A stretch of 6,387 nt of DNA. Source: CAVSUR01 sp052143655. Lineage in GTDB: Bacteria; Actinomycetota; Actinomycetes; Streptosporangiales; Streptosporangiaceae. Numbering within the stretch: the first letter of the stretch is position 1; the number at the start of each line of letters is the position of its first letter. The notes beneath the pieces were generated by a model. That model searched no databases and had not been told where the DNA came from. It saw only the letters and a program-made list of their open reading frames with translations. Shown in pieces: positions 1 through 4,231 of the stretch. The stretch is taken from positions 1-6,387 of the forward strand of contig JBKQSL010000248.1 of assembly GCA_052143655.1 (NCBI GenBank), in the 5' to 3' direction. The position numbers and the translations under genes were made by a program.

Positions 1-652
1 GCAGCAGCGACGTCCGCGAGTGCTGGCGGACCTCGTCGTTGACGGTCGTGGTGATCTCCAGGTCGGCCGGGTCCGCTGCCGTCTCGATCCACGGGCCGAG
101 CGGGCAGAACGTGTCGAACCCCTTGGCCCGCGCCCACTGGCCGTCCCGGCGCTGCAGGTCGCGGGCGGTGACGTCGTTCGCGCACGCGTACCCGAAGACC
201 ACGTCAGGCACCCGCTCCGGCGGGACCTCGCGGCACAGTCGGCCGATGATCACGGCCAGCTCGCCCTCGAAGTCCACCCGCTCGGACAGGCTCACCGGCC
301 GGGTGATCGGATCCCCCGGGCCGATCACCGAGGTGGACGGCTTCAGGAAGATCACCGGCTCGGCCGGCGGCTCGCCGCCCATCTCGCGCGCATGATCGGC
401 GTAGTTCCTGCCGATGGCGATGACCTTGCTGGGCAGCACGGGTGCCAGCAGGCGCACGTCGGCCAGCGGGAGCTGACGGCCGGTGAACCGGAGGCTGTCC
501 TCGCTCACCCCGAACGGGTGCCCGCTGAGCTCCGCGATCACCAGTCCCGCAGCCTCGGCGGCCGGGCCGGCCGCCATCGGGCCGTTCGCCTGGGCGCTGG
601 TGACGACGCCGTACCTGACGTCGTTTCCGGCCGCAAACCTCGCGATGCGCAT
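1..652 (-). CDS. Fumarylacetoacetate hydrolase (FAH) family protein, C-terminus cut by the window edge
   Basis: The minus strand reads open from ATG at 652-650 to the left edge, giving the first 217 residues of a family whose members are usually about 250-285 residues. The start is supported by a purine-rich GGGGAGAGG just upstream. A short N-terminal domain (about residues 1-70) is followed by the FAH fold. Visible family motifs are GRNYADHA (81-88), the FLKP segment (102-105), the ExE metal-ligand pair E129/E131 in VDFEGELAV, D160 in the CANDVTARD segment, and the GQWARAKGFDTFCPLGPW stretch (171-188). Family members use a divalent metal to cleave or decarboxylate acylpyruvates, fumarylacetoacetate or hydroxyhepta-diene-dioates in the cytoplasm, typically in aromatic catabolism. 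The exact substrate cannot be told from sequence alone. It is divergently oriented to the mobile-type genes and is probably chromosomal flank. Confidence 0.93.
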   Translation of the reverse strand, partial: MRIARFAAGNDVRYGVVTSAQANGPMAAGPAAEAAGLVIAELSGHPFGVSEDSLRFTGRQLPLADVRLLAPVLPSKVIAIGRNYADHAREMGGEPPAEPVIFLKPSTSVIGPGDPITRPVSLSERVDFEGELAVIIGRLCREVPPERVPDVVFGYACANDVTARDLQRRDGQWARAKGFDTFCPLGPWIETAADPADLEITTTVNDEVRQHSRTSLL

Positions 653-744
653 GCCCTCTCCCCGGCCGTGCCCGTCTCGTCCGCCGTCGGTCCGAGCCTA
701 GCGAGCCTGGCCGGCCGGCTACTGAAGGAAATGACACCTGCAGT

Positions 745-787
745 TTCCTGACCTGCCACATTACCTGGCGCCCCATTCCTGACCTGC
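745..787. repeat. Pair of 12-bp direct repeats 31 bp apart (operator or recognition-site candidate)
   Basis: TTCCTGACCTGC occurs exactly at 745-756 and 776-787. The 31-bp start-to-start distance is close to three turns of B-DNA, so both copies face the same side of the helix, as expected for cooperative protein binding. The first copy overlaps the right arm of the AGGAAA/TTTCCT inverted repeat. The bound protein is unknown. Confidence 0.6.
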
Positions 788-790
788 AAA

Positions 791-830
791 GTCACTGGCT
801 GTCACTGGTTGCCGTGATGTGCCGTGGGTG
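791..830. repeat. Run of four decamers in two similar pairs
   Basis: Read in tens, the stretch is GTCACTGGCT, GTCACTGGTT, GCCGTGATGT, GCCGTGGGTG. The first two differ at one base and the last two share GCCGTG at the same offset. The exact 10-bp period puts every unit on one helix face. This iteron-like pattern follows directly after the 12-bp repeats, so the two probably belong to one protein-binding locus upstream of the operon at 956. It is too short and too spacerless for a CRISPR array. Confidence 0.5.
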
Positions 831-887
831 GCTGCGCGACGGCCCTAGGACGGCCCGGGCATCGGACACGACCCCGTTACGCAAGGC

Positions 888-923
888 GGGCCGCCGCATG
901 CGCTGACAACGCCGCGGCGGCCC
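888..923 (+). promoter_or_regulatory. GC-rich hairpin in the leader of the operon
   Basis: GGGCCGCCGC (888-897) is the perfect complement of GCGGCGGCCC (914-923) across a 16-nt loop. There is no T-run after it, so it is not a classic intrinsic terminator. It ends 32 bases before the ATG at 956 and would lie in the 5' untranslated region of that gene if transcription starts in the repeat region. Confidence 0.45.
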
Positions 924-955
924 TAGACCCCATCCCCGCTGAGAGAGGACAGGAC

Positions 956-1323
956 ATGACCCACATCATCGCTCAGGAAGCGCCGCCTGCTGAGGCGGTG
1001 CGCGCCATCAACTGCACGCTGCCGCCCGGGCCACCGCAGCGCGGGCCGTCAACGGCGACTTCAAGCGCGAGACCGACGCCTACATCGACCAGGACGGCGA
1101 CCGGCCGGATTACGTCGCGCTGGCGTGGCGCCTGTCGAGCGTGCTGGACCTGCTGCTCGCCGAGCTGGAGGTCGCCGAGCTGGCGCACGCCAGGACCTAT
1201 GCCGGCCCGCAGGTGCAGCTGGCCGAGGTCCGCGCCGTGCTCGCCGCATTCGACTGGGAGCACGACGACCGGCAGTACGCGCTCGAGAAGATCGAGCGCA
1301 TCGTCACCCGGGACGACCGGTGA
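956..1323 (+). CDS. Small helical hypothetical protein, reading frame broken by a one-base loss
   Basis: The ATG at 956 has a good ribosome binding site (AGAGGA, 942-947) and reads MTHIIAQEAPPAEAVRAINCTL. That frame then loses protein-like character, while the frame one base back becomes coding-like (ARAVNGDFKRETDAYIDQ and onward) and ends at TGA 1321-1323. The second frame has no ATG or GTG between its previous stop (991-993) and a GTG at 1141, which falls inside a helix. Restoring one G at about 1021, so that CTGCC reads CTGGCC, gives a continuous 122-residue protein with amphipathic helices (LDLLLAELEVAELAHA) and an acidic C-terminus ending in DDR. I do not recognise a named family. It is the first gene of an operon whose next gene starts at the overlapping GTGA. 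If translated as written, only the part from 1141 (60 aa) could be made in the second frame. Confidence 0.6.
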
Positions 1324-1329
1324 GCGGCG
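1310..1329 (+). repeat. 20-bp direct repeat at a stop/start junction, copy 1
   Basis: The 20 bases GGGACGACCGGTGAGCGGCG occur here and again at 1516-1535. Each copy contains the end of one gene (encoding DDR and stop) and the GTG start of the next (encoding VSG). Confidence 0.85.
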
Positions 1330-1529
1330 GCGCCACGCTCAGCCACCCGGACCTGCTGCTGGTCCTCGGCGCCCTCGACCATGCCGCCACCTTCCTGCGC
1401 GAGCGGGCAGCCCAGTGGTGCGAGGACTGCGTGCGGCACGCCGCCGGGGCCTGCGACGCGCACCTGGATGACCTCGCCGCCGCTGGCGCGTACAGGGCCG
1501 TCGCCATACGGCTCGGGGACGACCGGTGA
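1320..1529 (+). CDS. Small Cys/His-motif protein (69 aa), putative zinc binding
   Basis: The GTG start at 1320 overlaps the previous stop as GTGA, a translational-coupling arrangement. The 69-residue product has an N-terminal helix (LLLVLGALDHAATFLRERAA) and then W33-C34-x2-C37-x2-H40-x4-C45-x2-H48. The CxxC, CxxH spacing could bind one zinc ion. Short proteins with a WCxDC...CxxH pattern and a following DDL/YR helix are, from general knowledge, frequent hypothetical proteins on actinobacterial mobile elements; no biochemical function is known to me. No signal peptide or membrane segment is present. It lies between two other very small genes of the same operon. Confidence 0.72.
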   Translation: MSGGATLSHPDLLLVLGALDHAATFLRERAAQWCEDCVRHAAGACDAHLDDLAAAGAYRAVAIRLGDDR

Positions 1530-1535
1530 GCGGCG
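1516..1535 (+). repeat. 20-bp direct repeat at a stop/start junction, copy 2
   Basis: Exact match to 1310-1329, 206 bases downstream. It spans the end of the Cys/His-motif gene and the start of the 64-aa gene, in the same phase relative to the stop and start codons as the first copy. Confidence 0.85.
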
Positions 1536-1720
1536 ACGCTGCCCTCGCCGACCGCATGGCCGGCCTGGAGGCGAAGATCCGGGCCCTGTTCGTGGTGATG
1601 GAGATGATCGCCCGGGAGGCCGGCTACCGCGACGCCGGCGTCGCAGCTTTCGCCGGCTACCGCGGCGAGCCCCCGCGGCGGCATCTGTCGGTGGTCAGCT
1701 CCGGCGTCCGTACCCCGTAA
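1526..1720 (+). CDS. Small hypothetical protein (64 aa), helical
   Basis: The GTG start at 1526 again overlaps the upstream stop as GTGA, and the gene ends at TAA 1718-1720. Residues 6-32 (ALADRMAGLEAKIRALFVVM and on) form an amphipathic, possibly coiled-coil helix. The tail (GYRGEPPRRHLSVVSS) is basic and Pro-rich. I recognise no family. The start junction is a near copy of the junction at 1320: both proteins begin VSG and both follow a protein ending DDR. It is followed after 27 bases by the HNH/FtsK frame and its strong ribosome binding site. Confidence 0.65.
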   Translation: MSGDAALADRMAGLEAKIRALFVVMEMIAREAGYRDAGVAAFAGYRGEPPRRHLSVVSSGVRTP

Positions 1721-1747
1721 GCACCCTGTGGCAAGGAGGAATCCAGC

Positions 1748-3436
1748 ATGACGCACGAGCGCGAGCGGTGGCGGAAAGCCCCCGGCTTCCCCGGCTACCG
1801 GGTCTCCAGCCGCGGCCGGGTCCGGTTCGTCGACCGGGTGCTGTCCGACGGCCGCCGCGCTGGCGGGGTCATGCTGACTGCCCGGCCGGACCGGGACGGC
1901 TACCCGTGCGTGACGATCGGCGGGAAGCGGGCCGCGGTTCACCGGCTTGTGGCTGCGGCGTTCCTCGGCCCGTGCCCGCCAGGGCAGGAAGTCCGGCACA
2001 AGGACGACGACCGCGGCAACCCTGCAGCCGTGAACCTCGTTTACGGGACGCACAGGGACAACGAGAGAGACAAGAGACGGGGAGACAAGGGGAAAAAGGG
2101 ACAGGAAGGACAAGGGACGGGGGAAGGAAGGGGCTCTGTTTCTCGTCCTTCCTCGTTTGTCACATCTGTCACAGGCAGCGGGGGGCGGTCCGGTGACCGG
2201 CCTGGCCGTGATCGGCGCGATCATCGTGTTGCCGGGGTCGCCGGGGTCGCCGGGGTGATCCGGGCCCGGATCCGGTCGCACGGGGTCCTGGTCCTGGCCT
2301 GGCGGTGGCTCACCGGGTCGCCGTGGCACGGCCGGGAGGTCACCGACGCGGGGTGGCTGCGGCCGGCCACGAGAGCGCTGACCCGGACCGGGCACGCGCC
2401 CCGGTTCCACCACCGGCCGCGGCTGCACCGGACCGCGATGCGCGCCGGGCCGGCCCTGGCCGTCCTGCTGCTGCTGTGCGGCCTGGCGGCCAGCCCGGCG
2501 CTCACGGCCCGCGCCGCCGCAGCCGGCCTCACCGCTGCCGTCGTCCTGGCCGTGCTGCGGGCCGTGCTCGCGGTCCGCAGGCGACGCCACCGGCGCACCT
2601 GGGCCGACCCGCTGCACCTGGCCCTCGCGCCCAAGCTCGGCATCGCCGTCGCGCAGCCATCCGCCACGTACCTGACGATCGCCCCCGACCGCAGCAAGGT
2701 CACGCTGGCGCTGCCGCCGGGGTGGACGGGCAGCAGGACCGACCGGGAGGACGTCGCCGGGATCGTCTCAGCCAAGCTCGGCCTGGAATCCCCCGACGTG
2801 TCCTGGCAGCTCGCCGGGCCGAAACCCCGCCTCACCCTGTCCCGCAGCCACCCGCCGCCCGCCCTCGTCGGGCTGGATGACGTGCAGGCCGCGGTGGAGA
2901 GGGCCCGGCCGGATGAGCTGGTCCTCGGCGTCGGCAAGCGCGGGCAGGTCGTCACCGGGTCGCTGGCCGCCGACTCCCCCCACATCGGCCTCTCAATGGG
3001 CTCCGGCGGGGGCAAGAGCACGCTGGCGGCGTTCCTGCTGATGCAGGAGCTGCACCGCGGCGCCCTGGCCCTCGTCCTCGACGGCAAGTGGATCAGCCAT
3101 CCGTGGCTGAACGGCCTCCCGAACGTCGCCTACGCCCGGACCCCGCATGAGATGCACCAGGCTCTCGCGTGGCTCGGCGCGGAGCTGCTGGACCGGCGGA
3201 ACCGGGTTGCGCTGCTGTCCGTCGACGTGAACGGCCGCATCCGGGCGAACGTCGGCCCGCGGATCTTCATCGTCGCCGAGGAGCTGAACCTCGCCATGCC
3301 GAAGCTGCGGGCGCTGTGGCAGGACATCCGGGCCCGTGATGACCCGGTCCGGTCCCGGCGCTGGACGCGCTCGGCGCGGTCGCGTTCGCCGGCAGGCAGG
3401 CCCGGATGCACGTCGTCTTTATCGGCCAGTCCCTGA
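1748..3436 (+). CDS. NUMOD4/HNH endonuclease-like domain running in frame into an FtsK/SpoIIIE-type ATPase (frameshifted before its end)
   Basis: The ATG at 1748 follows AAGGAGG (1734-1740). Residues 8-27 match the NUMOD4 DNA-binding motif (W8, GYRVSSRGRVR), and residues 60-106 match an HNH endonuclease of the homing/phage type (H65 RLVAAAFL, H84-K-D86, N91, N96-L). A Lys/Arg/Gly-rich low-complexity stretch (about 107-170) leads into an FtsK-like part. This has hydrophobic segments at about 234-251 and 258-276, a Walker A-like GSGGGKST (K423, S424) and Walker B IFIVAEE (506-512). Such ATPases pump double-stranded DNA between cells in actinomycete conjugative elements. From about residue 536 the sequence (SRRWTRSARSRS) is out of frame; the true continuation lies one base back and runs to 3975. 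The fusion may be an artefact: a GTG at 2193, in another frame, begins a better membrane segment that rejoins this frame if one G is added near 2232. The ATPase would then be a separate gene of about 594 residues. Confidence 0.8.
   Translation: MTHERERWRKAPGFPGYRVSSRGRVRFVDRVLSDGRRAGGVMLTARPDRDGYPCVTIGGKRAAVHRLVAAAFLGPCPPGQEVRHKDDDRGNPAAVNLVYGTHRDNERDKRRGDKGKKGQEGQGTGEGRGSVSRPSSFVTSVTGSGGRSGDRPGRDRRDHRVAGVAGVAGVIRARIRSHGVLVLAWRWLTGSPWHGREVTDAGWLRPATRALTRTGHAPRFHHRPRLHRTAMRAGPALAVLLLLCGLAASPALTARAAAAGLTAAVVLAVLRAVLAVRRRRHRRTWADPLHLALAPKLGIAVAQPSATYLTIAPDRSKVTLALPPGWTGSRTDREDVAGIVSAKLGLESPDVSWQLAGPKPRLTLSRSHPPPALVGLDDVQAAVERARPDELVLGVGKRGQVVTGSLAADSPHIGLSMGSGGGKSTLAAFLLMQELHRGALALVLDGKWISHPWLNGLPNVAYARTPHEMHQALAWLGAELLDRRNRVALLSVDVNGRIRANVGPRIFIVAEELNLAMPKLRALWQDIRARDDPVRSRRWTRSARSRSPAGRPGCTSSLSASP
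2053..2135 (+). repeat. Purine-rich low-complexity tract
   Basis: About 80 bases are almost entirely A and G with scattered C, built from variants of GACAAGG and GGGACA. They encode the Arg/Lys/Gly/Asp-rich linker after the HNH domain. AGGAAGGAC (2103-2111) can pair with GTCCTTCCT (2145-2153) across a 33-nt loop. The composition differs sharply from the surrounding GC-balanced coding DNA and marks the boundary between the HNH and FtsK parts. Confidence 0.6.
2158..2173. repeat. TGTCACA direct repeat pair
   Basis: TGTCACA occurs at 2158-2164 and 2167-2173. The reverse complement TGTGACA occurs at 3708-3714 and 3777-3783. Four copies of a 7-mer with this base composition in 6.4 kb is more than expected in such GC-rich DNA, although the two downstream copies lie in frame in a coding linker. 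A regulator binding site just before the candidate ATPase start (2193) is possible. Confidence 0.35.
2193..2258 (+). other. Alternative N-terminal frame of the FtsK-like ATPase (candidate true start)
   Basis: GTG at 2193, preceded by a G-rich GGGGGGCGG, reads VTGLAVIGAIIVLPGSPGSPG and stops at TGA 2256-2258. The first 13 residues look like the beginning of a membrane helix. In the HNH frame the same bases encode only basic low-complexity sequence. Adding one G so that TTGCC becomes TTGGCC (near 2230-2232) turns the tail into AGVAGVAGVIRARIR and joins the ATPase frame. The stop also overlaps an in-frame GTG (2255) as GTGA, which would be a fallback start for the ATPase. Confidence 0.5.
3353..3357 (+). 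other. Site of the one-base frame break in the FtsK-like ATPase
   Basis: In TCCCGGCGCTGGAC the upstream frame reads TCC-CGG-CGC-TGG. Adding one C to the CCC run (3354-3356) gives TCC-CCG-GCG-CTG-GAC, encoding S-P-A-L-D and restoring the conserved C-terminal part. There is no X-XXY-YYZ slippery heptamer in the upstream frame, so a deletion or base-calling error is favoured over programmed frameshifting. Confidence 0.75.
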
Positions 3437-3975
3437 CCGCGCGGGCGACCGGCGCCCCCGACTCGTCGGTGCGCGAGAACATCGGGATCAAAGTCTTGGC
3501 CCGCTACTCGCAGCGGTCGTGGCTGATGCAGGCCCCCGAATGGCCGATGCCTCCCGCGCCGGTGCAGCTCGGCCGGGTCCAGGTCGTCACCGCGGCCGGG
3601 GTCCGCGAGACGCAGGCGCCCAGGGTCGACTACGAGCGGGCCCGCGCCTATGCCGTGTCCGGGACCGTGACGGCGTGCCCGGCCGGGATGCCCTGCGCCC
3701 AGGTCCCTGTGACAGATAAGGCGCGGATCGAGAATCCCCCGGCTGACCAGCCCGTTGTTATAGCACAGGGCCCCCCTGTGACAGGTCCGGGGGATGCCGT
3801 GACGCTGGCCGAGGCGGTGGCGCTGGGCATCACCGGGCCGTCTCTCGCCGCAGTCCGCACGGCCCGCGGCCGTGACGCCGGCTTCCCGTCCCCGGCCGGC
3901 CACCGGGGCCTGGCGAACCTGTACGACCCCGCCGACCTGGCGGCGTGGGAGCAGGCACGGCGGGCCGTCTCATGA
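3406..3975 (+). CDS. C-terminal part of the FtsK/SpoIIIE-type transfer ATPase, split off by a frameshift
   Basis: This open frame is the missing end of the ATPase. Read from 3355, one base behind the upstream frame, it gives SPALDALGAVAFAGRQARMH and continues without a break, as expected for the family after Walker B. From the ATG at 3406 it is 189 residues. Residues 2-88 carry the end of the RecA-like core (HVVFIGQSLTARATG, the REN-I-ARY segment, the WPMP segment and GRVQVV...RETQ). Residues 89-128 are a Pro/Val-rich linker. Residues 131-186 (TLAEAVALGITG, then FPSP, then LYDPADLAAW) resemble an AlpA/MerR-like winged helix-turn-helix. TraB pumps of Streptomyces plasmids carry a C-terminal winged helix that reads short repeats in the transferred DNA, so an analogous role is likely. 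Whether the ATG is used independently is unknown; no strong ribosome binding site precedes it. The stop overlaps the next start as ATGA. Confidence 0.78.
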   Translation: MHVVFIGQSLTARATGAPDSSVRENIGIKVLARYSQRSWLMQAPEWPMPPAPVQLGRVQVVTAAGVRETQAPRVDYERARAYAVSGTVTACPAGMPCAQVPVTDKARIENPPADQPVVIAQGPPVTGPGDAVTLAEAVALGITGPSLAAVRTARGRDAGFPSPAGHRGLANLYDPADLAAWEQARRAVS

Positions 3976-4217
3976 CCGGACTGCTCGCCGTCCTCATCCC
4001 CGCCGCGACGGCCGGGTGGCTCGCCCACTCGTGGTGGTGGCCGTACACGTCGTGCCGGTCGTGCCGCGGACGCCGCGGCAAGGGCACCGGCTCCAGGCCG
4101 TCCGCCCGGTTCTACAACCGGTGCCGCCGCTGCGGCGGGTCCGGCGAGGCCGTGCGGATCGGCGCGGTCCTCATCTCCAAGGCCACGGGCAGGCCCGTCC
4201 GCGGCAGCGACCAGTAG
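3972..4217 (+). CDS. Small membrane protein with DnaJ-like zinc-ribbon cysteine pairs (81 aa)
   Basis: The ATG at 3972 overlaps the ATPase stop as ATGA, so the two are translationally coupled. The 81-residue product has an N-terminal hydrophobic helix (about 3-23, LLAVLIPAATAGWLAHSWWW), then C28-x2-C31 with GRRGKGTG and C51-x2-C54 with GGSGE. The paired CxxCxGxG-like elements resemble half of the DnaJ cysteine-rich zinc module, though the chaperone J-domain is absent. A membrane-tethered zinc-binding accessory to the transfer ATPase is a reasonable inference, comparable in position with Spd-type spread proteins of actinomycete plasmids, but I see no specific spd homology. Confidence 0.78.
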   Translation: MTGLLAVLIPAATAGWLAHSWWWPYTSCRSCRGRRGKGTGSRPSARFYNRCRRCGGSGEAVRIGAVLISKATGRPVRGSDQ

Positions 4218-4231
4218 GAAGGGGCCCGATC

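Larger units (their letters stand above)
653..955. promoter_or_regulatory. Divergent intergenic control region with several repeat families
   Basis: This 303-base gap separates the minus-strand FAH gene from the plus-strand operon starting at 956, so it must carry promoters for one or both. I see no convincing -35/-10 pair. It holds a 6-bp inverted repeat AGGAAA/TTTCCT (726-731 and 744-749) around the palindrome CTGCAG, a 12-bp direct repeat at 745-756 and 776-787, decamer-spaced repeats at 791-830, a direct repeat CGGCCCTAG (840-848, 918-926) and a 10-bp inverted repeat at 888-923. No tRNA or complete protein-like reading frame is evident in it. Confidence 0.55.

Noticed and set aside
20..776. 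Long open frames on the plus strand (20-751) and in a second minus-strand frame (204-776)
   Set aside because: They are opposite or out of frame to the FAH gene, which has clear family motifs; their translations are Arg/Pro/Gly-rich with no recognisable domain, as expected for shadows in high-GC DNA.
791..830. CRISPR-like repeat array
   Set aside because: Units are 10 bp with no spacers and only pairwise similarity.
653..955. tRNA gene or integration attachment site
   Set aside because: No cloverleaf-like arrangement or T-arm motif seen, and no matching direct repeat found at the other end of the gene cluster.
1381..2196. 271-residue open frame on the plus strand
   Set aside because: It is out of frame with the Cys/His gene and the HNH domain. 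Its last part (FSSFLVCHICHRQRGAVR, ending as GTGA at 2193) could be the true end of the HNH gene if a further base is missing in the purine tract, but the evidence is too thin to annotate.
2193..2258. Independent 21-codon gene
   Set aside because: Better explained as the displaced N-terminus of the ATPase; the tail PGSPGSPG is a frame-shifted reading of the AGVAGVAG repeat.
1304..2617. 437-residue open frame on the minus strand
   Set aside because: It is antisense to three small operon genes and the HNH domain, is low-complexity Arg/Gly/Pro-rich, and has no family motif or convincing ribosome binding site.
3336..3365. Programmed -1 ribosomal frameshift in the ATPase
   Set aside because: No X-XXY-YYZ slippery heptamer or obvious downstream hairpin; two similar single-base breaks elsewhere in the operon make deletion or sequencing error simpler.
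3336..3719. Plus-strand open frame of 127 residues
   Set aside because: Out of frame with both halves of the ATPase and composed of Arg/Gly/Ala-rich sequence; a shadow.
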